This document shows, piece by piece, positions 9,950-20,739 of a stretch of DNA of 64,000 nucleotides. The position numbers and the translations under genes are program-made. This DNA is from Rotaria sp. Silwood1 (Eukaryota; Rotifera; Eurotatoria; Philodinida; Philodinidae). The stretch spans positions 186,001 through 250,000 of the forward strand of contig CAJNOP010000142.1 of NCBI GenBank assembly GCA_905250075.1, given 5' to 3'. Each line of letters opens with the position of its first letter. Within the stretch, counting starts at the first letter, position 1. Below the pieces are notes generated by a model, which saw only the letters and a list, made by a program, of their open reading frames with translations, was not told where the DNA came from and did no database searches.

Positions 9950-12540
9950 GGTAGCAGATCTTCAGCAAATCAGATAACGATCTTGAAAGGATTTGCCATT
10001 TTTTCCTGAGGAAACGACTGAATCCTGAAAGATGCGTGTAGCCACGGTTTATTAGGATCCTGACAGGATTTTAATCAAGAAGCAATTAGGATTCTTAACT
10101 GTTTATTATTATTAGAACATCAGGCTCCGTCCAAGAAATCTCGAAATCCCGAAAGAAGCGTGTAGCCACGATTTAGCAGGATCGTGTCCGGATTCAAATC
10201 AGGAAAAACAAGGATATCAACAAGATTATCATTGGCTTGAAAGTAAGGATCGTGTCAGGAAACCATTGAATCCTGAAAGAAGCGTGTAGCCACGGAATTG
10301 TAGGATCCTGCCAGGATTTCAATAATTGAAAATTGAAAAAAAAAAGATTTCTGATGATCACATCTTTCAGGATTTCGCTCGGTTTTCTTCAAGATGTTAT
10401 CAAATTTCCTGACAGGATCTTTGTAGGATTGGACCAGGTTTCCTCCAGAATGTCATCAGTTTCTTGGCAGGATCTTTGCAGGATTTCCTAAATAGAACAG
10501 AAAATATATGAACACATAGAGTATCGATCTCTAGACCTTCAGTATACATACCGATCAGCTTACCCAGCTGGATGTGCCATGTCATTCCATACCACTTTAA
10601 CGTTCAATATGTTAATTTTGACCTTAATCTTAACTTCTATTTGAATTCTATCTGAATACAAATTGTTTCAAAAAATTCTGAAAATTCGATACCATTTTAC
10701 ATATTTTTTTAGTCGCTGACATTTTGCTATTGTTTTTAATTTCAATTTTATTTAAAAAATATTTTTTATTTTTTTTTTTTGAATTTAATCCTATTTAAAA
10801 ATATTTTTTGAATTGTTTTTTAATTTCAATTCGATTTAAAAAATAAACTTTGAATTCTTTTTTTATTCCAATTCGATTAAAAAGAATATTTTTTGAATTG
10901 TTTTGGAATGTAATTCTATTTAAAAAATATATTTTGATTTTTTTTCAAACGTAATCAAAACTGTAAGCAGTTTTTATCGAAAGGCTTCCTGCTGAATAAA
11001 ACTATATATTTACAGAAAAAATATTTTACAATGACTAAATTCAAATTAATATCCTAATTTAATAATTTCAATTTTCTTTTTCTGATAAGCTTAAAAAAGA
11101 ACTTATTGCTGTAGCCGAATCTCAAAACAACTTATATAAACTAAAAAGAAATTTAGAAAATATTTTTTTCTAAGATTTGTAAGATTCGTTCTATTAGTGT
11201 ATGGAAAGAATTACATGAAGATCAGCATAAAAATGCCACTAGATTGTTCAGTTCTCAGAATTTTGTCGTCTTTCGAACAAAAACACATTAACATCTTAAA
11301 AATCCTTCTATTTTTTTTTTATTGAAATTTTTCTCAACATTGATATTGAAATTCTGTTGCAGTCTATAAATTCACAAATCTTGAAAGGATCCTGATCTGA
11401 GCGTACGTTAGCTGAAAGTGTCAGGGAACCGTTTCATTCATTCTTATTAGGTTCCTGATAACATCCTGAAAATTAAATTTTGAATAGTCTCTAAATATAG
11501 ACCTGGAAAGATCTTTACTAGTTCCTTGTATTTTCTTATCAAGATCCTGCTGATACTTGCATTTATTTTCTAAGTATTCAAAATGCCTGTTCTTGAACAG
11601 TTCCGCTGAGGGACCTGATCAATGTTTGACAGGATTTCTTAGTTGAGGACTGTGACTAATCTTTTTTTATTTCTGATATGATCCTTCTCTAATATAACTA
11701 TGACAGTTGGCAGAATCCTTGTATCAGGATCTAGGGTACATCTTGACTGAAACCTAATGAAATCTTGATAAAATTTTCTTTATGATTTTTGTCAGATTCC
11801 TGAATAGGATTAACGGTGAATCTTAGTAAGATCCTATAAACTCAATTCAGAAAAAAATCTGACCAAGAACGTGAACAAATCTTGGATAAAATCCTGAAAC
11901 AAACCTGACAGGATCCTTGAGATTTATGATTTGGAAAGATCCTTCAAGGCTATCTCAAGAAATTGGCATGGCCGAGTGGACTAAGCAGTAACCTGTAAAG
12001 ATCTCTGCTAAATCCTTACATGTTCTTATCAAGATCGTGATTAGAATTGACATTGTCTTGCAAGTTTTGGAAACGCATATTCTTGAAAAAGTTCTGAAAA
12101 AGATCCTGATTGAAGCTTTCCAGGATTAGTCTGTTTCATATTCTGACAGATCTTATTATTTTCTTGCCAGGATCCTCGTCTGATGTGGCTATCACTCTTG
12201 ACAGGATCCTAATACAAAGATTTGTCCTAGATCCTGACGAGAACCCGATACAATCTTGGCAGAATCCTCTCTCATTATTTTGAGAGGATCCTTAATAGAA
12301 TCTTGAGGAGATCCTGATAGGATTCTGTATTCTCAACTCAGAAAAATATCTGAGCAGGAACTTGAAGAAATCCTGAACAGGATCTTGTTTCATCTTAAAA
12401 ATCCAGGAGACAGGAAATACTAAGGATTTGAAACAGGATCCTGAATAAAAGCTTGACAAGATCCTTAAGATTCAGGATCCTGAAAGATCCTTCCAAGGTT
12501 TCTCAAGGAATGAACAGGATTGAAACTAGGGATATGTTTA
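9950..12540. repeat. Degenerate GGATCC-type satellite region, about 2.6 kb
   Basis: The region is studded with variants of ATCCTGACAGGATCCT, a near-palindrome seen roughly 25 or more times by eye in both orientations. Within it a longer unit of about 125 bp containing GAAGCGTGTAGCCACG recurs at about 10030, 10155 and 10280. The part at 10700-10960 is a separate T-rich repeat. There is no open reading frame of interest. It looks like an old satellite or several nested non-autonomous elements, now diverged. Confidence 0.7.
10715..10960. repeat. T-rich tandem repeat, about 43-bp period
   Basis: Five units share TTCAATTCGATTTAAAAAAT followed by ATTTTTTGAATTGTTTT, spaced about 43 bp apart. It is low in complexity and has no coding potential. 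Confidence 0.65.
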
Positions 12541-13438
12541 TCAGATTTTCTCATTAATTGACAAATAGCATTTTGAAGTCGCACCGTTTCTAAGCTGGGA
12601 TCGATAGATCTCATCCTACGCCGTAAAATATTATCTACATCATTCAGACAAAGACATGCCTAATTGATATCTACACAACTTATCTACAGGTAGTTCACTT
12701 TCTCATTGTTGACCTGCAGATGGTCATAATTAATTAACTTGGCGTGATAAAATGCTGAAATTTACACTGCAGCAAGATGTATGAAAGTACCAGTTCCACT
12801 AAAATTTTCATTTCATTTGTTGAAGCTATGATGACTTAAACAGAACAGAAACGCATGGGAACGTAGTCTTTCAAAAGGACCTCTACTATTCGAGCGACAT
12901 AGAAAAAGATCGCATTTCTAGAAAATTTGTCACTCTGACCAAAATGTTTTCATTTGTGTGTGTGGCTAATTCATCAGACTTTTCGATGTTAAGGTTTTCT
13001 TTTTGTTAGTTTGTTTTGACAGAGAGTCATGGCCGAAACATGACGGTTACATGCTCATCAGAATTGTTGACACTTCCTGAAAAAACACATTTTTTATAGG
13101 TTTAACAACAATACTAGATGATCTAATCATATCAAATTGTAGCTCATCCTCTAACGATACTACCATTATTTGCATTTTTTAAAATCCGTAAGTAGTCGTC
13201 GAAATATGATCGTACACAAAACACCGTTTATCTCAGAATTTCCACATAAAAAATGTTCGATTTTGGCTAGCGACTATCATGTATTCTCGTCCTTATTGAA
13301 AACAAATGGCATATATCAGTAGGGTATATACGAAAATCGATGGAAAATTTTTCAACGAGTAAGTACGGCCATCTTATGTTGGAGAAATGTTCTGCTCAAC
13401 TTTGATTAAGCATGATCCATTTAGCGATGTAGACTGTA
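12541..13438. other. Intergenic, nothing recognised
   Basis: AT-rich sequence between the GGATCC satellite and the left end of the Tc1-like relic. No conserved frame or repeat was recognised. Confidence 0.5.
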
Positions 13439-14484
13439 CAGTACTGGGCAAATTTATAGAATTACTCCAAAGATTTTGATGCTTTCTATTGTAATTGTTT
13501 TCTGTTATTTATCAGGCATTGCACCGATAGTATTTAGAATCTTACAAAAGTATTTTAAATGTTTCAAATAATTTTTATCAAATATTATTCTATAAATCCT
13601 CACTGAACCTCGTAGTTAGACATAATGGGTCGAGCTAAAGTAAGCTCGAATATAAGAGAGCATCACTTGTAACTGATGATCCAGATTTGTTGCGATTATA
13701 TAAGAAAGATCGAACCAGATATTATCATATGCTATCATTGGAACTGGTTCCCCTCAAATTGTAAACGTCCAAGTCCTCGAACAGTTCATTGGCGTCTAGT
13801 GGACATCGGTAACAAAAGGTATAGAGCAGTACAGATGCTGTTAAGAAAATCTGCTCTATAGAAACAACGACTTTCTTTTGTTAATTAACATTAATATTGG
13901 GTGAATAAGTGGAGCAACAATATTTCTAGTAATGGGGCATGCTTTGAAGTATTAAATCGAAAAGATGTTACATTAATTCGTCATTTACAAACGAAAAATG
14001 ATGCATCCTTCAATTTTTATTCAGAGGATCCAAAGTGGTGAATGATGCTTAAGCGCCTGAGGCTTATGTCAGATGATACTCGTGACTCGTTGGCCATGTA
14101 TTATGGGAACAGTGATGAACTAGCAAATGTTAAGGTCATCAAAGAAGCATTACCTTCTTTCATTAAAGCTATATTTGATGCATGGAACAACACCTGTGTT
14201 TATGCATGACAATGGGACTCCCTCACCGGCTGAAATATACCGTGAAATGGTTCAGAATCATAAGCATCATTATTATGAAACATCTGACTTCAAAATGATC
14301 AGATTTAAATCGCATTGAAAGGGTCAAGAAAGGTGAGCTCCACATGTAAACTCCAAATTTCGAGCTCACTTTCCCATCCACGTTTTACCATAAAATACAG
14401 TTCATGTTTTTCGGTTTAAAGCAGTACGGCCCTATTTGACTGAGAAACTAGATCGAGTTATATCTGATGTTCAATAGATACATT

Positions 14485-14600
14485 GCACGGGATGCTAGAG
14501 GCATCACCTGGGATGCCAAAGGCCTCACCTGGGATGCTAGAGGCATCACCTGGGATGCTAGAGGCATCACCTGGGATGCTCGGGGCATCACCTGGGTAGC
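14485..14600. repeat. 21-bp repeat, left arm
   Basis: About five copies of GGGATGCTAGAGGCATCACCT in tandem. The inverted counterpart is at 15640-15945. Confidence 0.85.
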
Positions 14601-14730
14601 CGTGGGGAGTAACCGTTACCAGTTATCGGGAAAGGGGGCAACGGTCCTACTCTTCAGGTACTGTTGGGTCCTCAAGCGATACCATAGGGGGGTACCCTTG
14701 GGTGCTCAAGGGCTACGTATGAGCCCTGGT

Positions 14731-15180
14731 CGCTTCTATCACTGAGAAATAGAACCTCGCAATTCCATTGGTCGAAACATGGACCAATTAGATTTCAGGG
14801 GGCTTTTTCTTTCTTATTATTCGGACAACCACTAGTCAAGTTCGGGCGGATCCTAGGGTTATCGAGGATTCTCTATCGAATGAGGGGTATATATGTGGGT
14901 CTCTGTAGCTTCTATCACTGAGAAATAGAACCTCACGATCCCATTGGTCGAAAAATGGACCAATCAGTTCTCAGGAGACCTTTTCTTGGTTATTATTCGG
15001 ACAACCACTAGACATGTTCGGGCGGATCCTAGGGTTATCGAGGATTCTCTACCGAATGAGGGGCATATGTATTGGGCTCCGTCGCTTCTATCACTGAGAA
15101 ATAGAAACCCCCAATCTTATTGGTTCCTTGTTGAACATGCAGATTTCTGATTGCTTCTTCGGTATTATCTCGGAAATTAA
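14731..15180. repeat. Central tandem repeat, about 179-bp unit, about 2.5 copies
   Basis: Each unit begins CGCTTCTATCACTGAGAAAT (starting about 14730, 14908 and 15087) and includes CCATTGGTCGAAA and GTTCGGGCGGATCCTAGGG. Copies are nearly identical, which suggests recent duplication or homogenisation. Confidence 0.8.
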
Positions 15181-15189
15181 TGATATAGC

Positions 15190-15595
15190 AGGATCCAAGA
15201 ACCGCACGGTACGCCCCTAGGAGAGCTGATGGCGACTTATGGGTACTCCTATAGAATAGCCCCCGGCGACTAAGGGGTACCCCCTAGGATAGCCGGTGAG
15301 AACTTATGGGTACTCAGCTAAGATAGCCGATGACGACTTACTGGTATCCCCTTGGAGAGCCCACGAGGGCCTATGATACCCCTATAGGATAGCCCGGGCG
15401 GACTTGTCGTTAGCCCGATAGGATAGCCCATGAAGACTTATGGATACGCCATAGGATAGCCCATGAAGACTTCTGGGACCCCTACAGTAGGCCTTGTGGA
15501 CACAAGAGTAGCATCCTTTAGTAGGCCTGGAGGACCCAAGGGTACCCCGCTATAGTAGGCCTTGAGGACCCAAGGGTACCTCAAGAGTAGGACCG
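15190..15595. repeat. 33-bp minisatellite related to the one at 470-855
   Basis: About 12 degenerate units with GGATAGCCCATGAAGACTTA and ATGGGTACCCCTATAGGATA. This is the same core as the array in the first foldback element, although the elements' ends differ. Confidence 0.8.
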
Positions 15596-15639
15596 TTACC
15601 CCTTTCCCCGGTAACTGGTAACGGTTAGTTCACACTGCT

Positions 15640-15945
15640 AGCGAGGTGATGCCTCTAGCGTTCCAGGTGACGCCCCAAGCATCCCAGATGATGCCCCAAG
15701 CGTCCCAGGTGTTGCCACAAGCGTCCAAGGTGTTGCCCCAAGCATCCCAGGTGATGCCGCAAGCATCCCAGATGATGCCCCAAGCGTCCCAGGTGTTGCT
15801 ACAAGCGACCCAGGTGTTGCCCCAAGCATCCCAGGTGATGCCCCAAGCATCCCAGGTGATGCCCCAAGCATCCAAAGTGATGCCCCGAGCATCCCAGGTG
15901 ATGCCCCGAGCATCCCAGGTGATGCCCCAAGCATTACAGGAGATA
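15640..15945. repeat. 21-bp repeat, right arm
   Basis: About 14 copies of CAAGCATCCCAGGTGATGCCC. They are the inverse of the left-arm repeat and create long open frames in three frames on both strands. These frames are an artefact of a 21-bp period, not genes. Confidence 0.9.
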
Positions 15946-16035
15946 CTACTAGCATCCTGGGAAATTGTGATTAGCATCCCAGAAAATGCTACGAACATTC
16001 TAGGCGGTGCTATGAATTATGGCAGAGGGGCTGAG

Positions 16036-16148
16036 AAGAAAAGTGAGTGCCAAACTGCGTAAACTTCAAATTTGGAGCTCACTTTTCTTGACCGAAGAAA
16101 AGTGAGCTCCAAATTTGGAGTTTACGCAGTTTGGCGGTCACTTTTCTT
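16036..16148. repeat. Near-perfect 54-bp hairpin at the right end of the foldback element
   Basis: Arms 16036-16089 and 16095-16148 are reverse complements with about three mismatches around a 5-bp loop. Each arm also has AAGAAAAGTGAG or its complement at both ends, so the terminal sequence is present twice. Confidence 0.85.
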
Positions 16149-17186
16149 GACCCATTGAAAGTCTCTCGTGTCACGTAGCGATAAATCATTGAAACAAATA
16201 AAATCAATTAATGCTACAGAATTGCAAGAAATGATGGAAAGCAGGCAATATGACTTAAAATGAATAGAGTCAGGAATCAGTTGATTAAATATCAACTTGT
16301 ACAAAACAACGTATCAAAAATCGTGGTGAAACATTTGATAAATATTAAAATTAAAATTAAAAAATCCTAGGAAATACTTTGATAGAGTCCCATTCTCTTT
16401 ATGCCATTTGTCTCAATTTTCACCTTCGTCTCTGAAAAGGGCTACGCTCGATGGAGCCGAAAGATTTTTACAGGTCCTATACACACTACTGTGAGTGGTT
16501 TCTACTTTTGATTTTCCTTTGTTCGTTGTCTTTCGAATAGAAAAGTCAAAATATTGCGGCTACTCGAAAAACGCATGTTTTTTTTTGAGAGCTACAAAAA
16601 TCAGCAGAACAATATTGCTTGTCTTGAAACCCAAAAAAATACTTACCCCAAATGATGTCAACTATATGTGAACAAAACGTTTCAGCTCAATCGTATATAT
16701 CATGTTTGAGAAATGGGAGCGATTCTAAACTTTTTCATGGAAAAATTATTTTGAGAAAAACACGAAAATATGTAATTTTCGCTTGTTTCATTCTATAAGT
16801 TTACATTCTTCTCTAGTTTCTCGAACTTTAAAGACAATATTCAGGCCCTAATGTGTAATCAGTAGATAGATACTAGTTGAGACTATACTATGGTCACAAA
16901 GAGCTGAACATGGTCAAGAAAACAAACGTTGAGTCAGGAAAGAGGCAGAGGAGCATCCTGAATTACTTCTAAAATTCCGGCCACTGGAAATGTGATGATT
17001 CTGGTTTGATATCGGTATGTATGATACTTTTATTACATGATGAAAATTTCTTATCAGATCCTGAAAAAGCACATCTGGATTAGTATGACACATTGATCGA
17101 GAGCAACTATAACTCAGTCAAAAATAAAATTGGTTGAAAAAAACCAAGCCTTATAGTGATTCTATAATTTTTGCCGGTGCTGCATC

Positions 17187-18227
17187 TTATTTACTTCTAT
17201 AGTAGTCACCAAACCTAGGTCAATATACATATATGCAATAGTTTTCATTTGGGTTTATTGACTTACTATGCATCACTATTTGCTTTTAAAGTAAGAAACG
17301 ACAAGTATTTATTATTCGGAGATTAAAAAGGTCTGACTCGTCCTTCGTTTAGGGCAAGTATTAGATACTATTGAGAGAAAAGCAATATGCGTTGGATTTA
17401 AGTAAAAGGGGAGCCATGTTTCAAAACTTGTTTCAGACAAATAGATACACAGAAAAAGTTGAGTTAACTACCATGTTATAGGCTCTAGAATTTACAAGAT
17501 GCGTAAAAATGTCTTTCTAGGAGGTAACGCTGAGATTTCAAATAGCATCTATAACAAATTTAATACCACACTAAAGCGCGTTAGCAATAGGATCTATCAA
17601 TACTAAATAGTAACGGGTATGGCAACTTTCCAATATCGAATTCAGGAAGTTCCTGGAAGCATTAAGTGTGGGTGTATGGTTGTGTCTTGTTCTGTGTTGC
17701 GTCCACACTCACATACATACCCATACCCGCAATAGCTTGCAGAACAAAATGGACGTGTGTAATAAACAACAAAACCATATTCATGCAGATGAATATCATA
17801 CCTCAAATCGTTGCAAAATTAGGCTGAAAATATATTATCTTAAAATAAAAAGATTGATTTTTCTGTTACTTATCTTATCACGTTTTTTTATTGGCCACAT
17901 GTCCGGTTGTTTTCTTTACCACCTGTCATCTGCAAACTTAGGTGGACAGTTCGGTTCATCTGTCTTTAAAGTTTACTTTTGCGTTGCAGTTCGCTCAAAA
18001 CTTGCTTTGAGAAAACTCAGGATGATACTTGTCGATGGATAAGTGATCTTTTACCTATACTAGTCATAATTTACTTTATTTTATCCGATATGAAAAAGAG
18101 CAGACGTAATTAATTTGTGAAGTTTCTTCGCACAAACCTTCTGTATCGGAATTTACATTTTGTTTCTACTTCTTTCATCATCAAGTCTATTGAATATATA
18201 TTTCTGATATTTCAGAAGTTGAGATAT
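17187..18227. other. Intergenic, one telomere-like element
   Basis: AT-rich with no recognised gene. It contains the short TGTGGG-type element at 17664-17730. The open frame 17668-18042 starts inside that element and has no family signature. Confidence 0.5.
17664..17730. repeat. Telomere-like inverted element
   Basis: AAGTGTGGGTGTATGGTTGT is followed by TCCACACTCACATACATACC and a CATACCC tail, with a spacer of about 15 bp. Confidence 0.7.
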
Positions 18228-20739
18228 TCATTCGGTAGCAACAATAATTCTCGCCGTCGATAGAGCAAAGCAAGAGTGACCAACCCAATAGTCAACATGA
18301 CTGTTTTCTTGAACCATCCAATACAAATATTCAAACCTCGCCTCTTCCGATTTTCTGACTGTCTCAGAAAATGATTCTGCATCGTTCAGCATCGGAAAAT
18401 CTTCTTTCGGAATTTTTTTATCCAAAAATTCACACAAAGGTTTCCAACCATCTTGTACTTTGTACATAAGAATTCTTTCAGGTGAAATTGATGCTTTTAT
18501 TTTGTTAATATAGAGTGGCATCATCTGTTCGCCTATAGCAGGATAGTTGTATACATCTCACCACCAGACCGCTCGAAACTGTTTCAATCGTTCGAAATCG
18601 CGGAGACCTGCAACTGGCCATAAACAAAAATAGTCCCAAAGCGAATAGCGTGTTTCGTTGATAGTATGTTGAATAGATCTAAGCCATTTTTCAGGATCCC
18701 GATATTGCACGATAACCTTGGTAATGAATATATACAGTGTGATCCAAAAGCAACTTTATCGAAGAGACACTGAATATTTTCACTATGTGTTAACAACATG
18801 AGCTGATTTTCTTTACCATTGATAAAGGATTGTAACTTTTTAGAAGGTTTGGAATAATGAAATAGCCTCCTACAGCCAGAATAAAAGATATAGGTGATTT
18901 TTTCAATTAGCTCTCCCACTATAGCCGTCTGGCTTGATAGTATACCACATATGTGTCACAGACAAAATTAAACTTAGGCAGAACTCGTTTTTAATTAGGC
19001 GCAAAACTATAAAATGATTTTTTTTTTCATTTAAAAATATATTCTAATTTTCATTTCAATTAAGTATAGAGATAGCACGCACTTGCTTATGTTTAATTAA
19101 ATAAGCACCTACTCCAGAGAACACAAATTAAAAAAATCCATTTTTTTTAAATTGGTAAATAACTAGGCAAAACTTAACAAGGTAATTTATTTATATTTTA
19201 CATATCCTGTATGAACGTCATTAAATTCAAAGACAAATAAACACGGATAAAAAATGATGTCGAAATAAATATAAGTAAAGTTTCTGTCTTTTTTTGGTCG
19301 AAGCTTCCTAAGTGAAAGTAGATTTCATTCGATGCATTAGCGATTTCTATATCGTCCTAAATTGAACTTAAAATTAGTCCATTGTAATACAGTCGTATTG
19401 ATAAGTCAGTGTGAAATAAAAGTTTAGAAAAATCGATTAATAAATATAAAATTAATATAAAAAAAAGCAAACAAAACTACTTTCTTTTCGTCTCTATCAA
19501 AATTACTTCATGATGAAAACATTTCAAAACTATGTTTAATTTTTACTTAAAGCTCAACTTTGCCTGAATGTTCAGTTAGTCAGAGTATCCTAAACGTTTC
19601 AGTCATAGGTAGCAAAAATTTTCTAAAAAACCACAAATGTGTCCCAATATAATTCTGTGTGGCTGGAGTCAAAATTTTATCTGTAGATTATGCCACATAA
19701 TCACTACTAAGATATCAAACAACGCCAGAAATTATAGTTTAACATAAATTACAACAATTTTTGGCCTTAACCTCACAGGTTTACATGAGATACATTTGGA
19801 GTTTTCTCAGTAAACTCTCACTACTTATCATTGAGACGTTTAGGGTACCGTGACTAACAGACACGTATATATGGGATGAACACTAGGGGGAAGTGCGGAA
19901 TTTTGAAATCTTGGAATTCTATGGAATTTATTGGAATTTAACTGAATCCAGTATAATCCTAGAGTTTCAGTGAATCTTGCGGAATCCTATAGAATTTTAG
20001 CGTCCTCAGCCTAAAGGCCTTAGATATACTACTATTGTAAGAGAATCCGTGAAAAGACATCACCAATTAATAGAATATTCTAATAACATTTTTCGTAGTT
20101 TCCTGATTCAGAACTTTTTGTTTTTAAACCCTAAAGTTGCAAATTGGTCTCCTTCAATATGTATATATTTTAGGTAAAGAACAGTATTTCAGATCTTCTG
20201 AAAAGTTGCAATTTCTTATTGCAGTCAATCATAACACTTCAAAATACTTTTGGTCCACGTTTTTTTATGAAAAGAAGCTGTAACTATTCCTTTATCAGTG
20301 GTAAAAATAAAGCTGCTCATATGGTTAACACATAGTGGAAATATTCAGTTTTCTCTTCGATAAAGTTACTTTTGGCTCGCCTGTACATTTAGGAAGAAAG
20401 ATAAAAGGAGTCAGGATTCTGTGATTACAATATATTTTTTGACAATACCTTCGCTTCAGGATAGGCCTGAGCAATTTCAACTGCAAAATCAACAAATGGA
20501 GAACAAACCCCGGCCACATATTCTGGAAACTGTTTATCAAAGAAACATCGCCAATCTTGACTGGTCCATGTTTTCTCCAAATGAGTTTCGTAGATTTCTC
20601 GCCAAGCTGCTGCTAGGTGAGGATCAGCCATACAAGAACGGATGTGCATTGTCTTTATGTAACCCAATTGTTCAAGAGCTGCTTGCGTTGATACCGTACC
20701 TGTCCGTGGTAAACCCGCGACAATGACCTTGATCGGCAT
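18228..20739 (-). pseudogene. P-loop sulfotransferase (Sulfotransfer_4-like), two exons, one in-frame stop
   Basis: Exon 1 (20739-20449) begins MPIKVIVAGLPRTGTVSTQA: a strand then the 5'-phosphosulfate loop of PAPS-dependent sulfotransferases. Then come MHIRSCMADPHLAAAWREIY and VDFAVEIAQAYPEAK. Exon 2 (18716-18228) continues in phase as VIVQYRDPEKWLRSIQHTIN, the 3'-phosphate region, and ends with ILMYKVQDGWKPLCEFLDKK and IPKEDFPMLND, typical of this family. The intron is about 1.7 kb because a mariner-type element sits in it. An in-frame TGA (18558-18560) follows AVWW. I found no short intron that removes it in frame, so the gene is probably a recent pseudogene unless the base is an error. 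Members are cytosolic or Golgi enzymes that transfer sulfate to unknown acceptors; close relatives are common in protists and fungi. Confidence 0.75.
18735..20383. mobile_element. Mariner/Tc1-type element in the sulfotransferase intron
   Basis: The left end CAGTGTGATCCAAAAGCAAC, continuing TTTATCGAAGAGA, is matched inverted at 20383-20350. The inverted arms extend about 120 bp, to CTATGTGTTAAC and beyond. Both ends abut TA (18733-18734, 20384-20385), as expected for this superfamily. No transposase was recognised in the 1.65-kb interior, so it appears non-autonomous or eroded. It sits just inside the acceptor side of the intron. Confidence 0.8.

Larger units (their letters stand above)
14322..16152. 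mobile_element. Foldback element with satellite arms, flanked by a 9-bp target duplication
   Basis: The ends are GGTCAAGAAAGGTGAGC and, inverted, GGTCAAGAAAAGTGACC. They are flanked by the direct repeat CATTGAAAG (14313-14321 and 16153-16161), which lies inside the Tc1 transposase frame. From the outside inwards each arm has: a subterminal hairpin; 21-bp repeats of GGGATGCTAGAGGCATCACC (left 14485-14600, right inverted 15640-15945); a GTAACCGTTACC block next to a CAACGGTCCTACTC-type block; and minisatellite. The centre (14731-15180) is a repeat of about 179 bp. There is no coding capacity beyond repeat-driven open frames. A 9-bp duplication suits Mutator-like elements; 8 bp (hAT) is possible given one ambiguous base. 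Confidence 0.85.
13625..16260 (+). pseudogene. Tc1/mariner-superfamily transposase, broken
   Basis: It starts MGRAKVSSNIREHHL at 13625, like the Tc1 N-terminus, and then has stops. Recognisable parts: SPRTVHWRLVDIGNKRYRA (second helix-turn-helix of the paired-like domain), RDVTLIRH-type and WNNTCVYA-type segments before the first catalytic region, FMHDNGTPSP (the usual QQDNAPxH second Asp region), and DLNRIE (usual DLNPIE before the third catalytic acid). The insertion at 14322 separates this from the C-terminus, ATELQEMMESRQYDLK at about 16215-16260. Several stops and frame changes show it is not active. The domestic function is none; it would have cut and pasted at TA sites. Confidence 0.75.
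13439..17186 (+). mobile_element. Tc1-like DNA transposon relic carrying a foldback insertion
   Basis: The left end reads CAGTACTGGGCAAATTTATA after TA (13437-13438), a typical Tc1-family terminus. A matching inverted end, ATTCTATAATTTTTGCCGGTGCTG, occurs at about 17160-17184 and may be the right end, giving about 1.9 kb without the insertion. That is somewhat long for Tc1, so the right end is tentative. The transposase remnant is listed separately. The element is broken by stops and by the foldback element at 14322-16152. Confidence 0.7.

Noticed and set aside
14467-14745. 92-codon open frame
   Set aside because: Same 21-bp repeat in the left arm of the foldback element.
15630-16062. Long overlapping open frames on both strands (up to 138 codons)
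   Set aside because: They are produced by a 21-bp repeat, whose period is a multiple of three; the peptides are pure repeats and lie inside a non-coding foldback element.
17668-18042. 124-codon open frame with a leucine-rich middle
   Set aside because: Starts within a telomere-like element and shows no family signature or splice support.
18530-18562. A 29-bp intron that would remove the in-frame TGA of the sulfotransferase
   Set aside because: Donor and acceptor words exist, but removal shifts the frame of the conserved C-terminus, and 29 bp is too short.
20421-20726. 101-codon + strand frame
   Set aside because: Antisense to exon 1 of the sulfotransferase, whose P-loop reading is clear.
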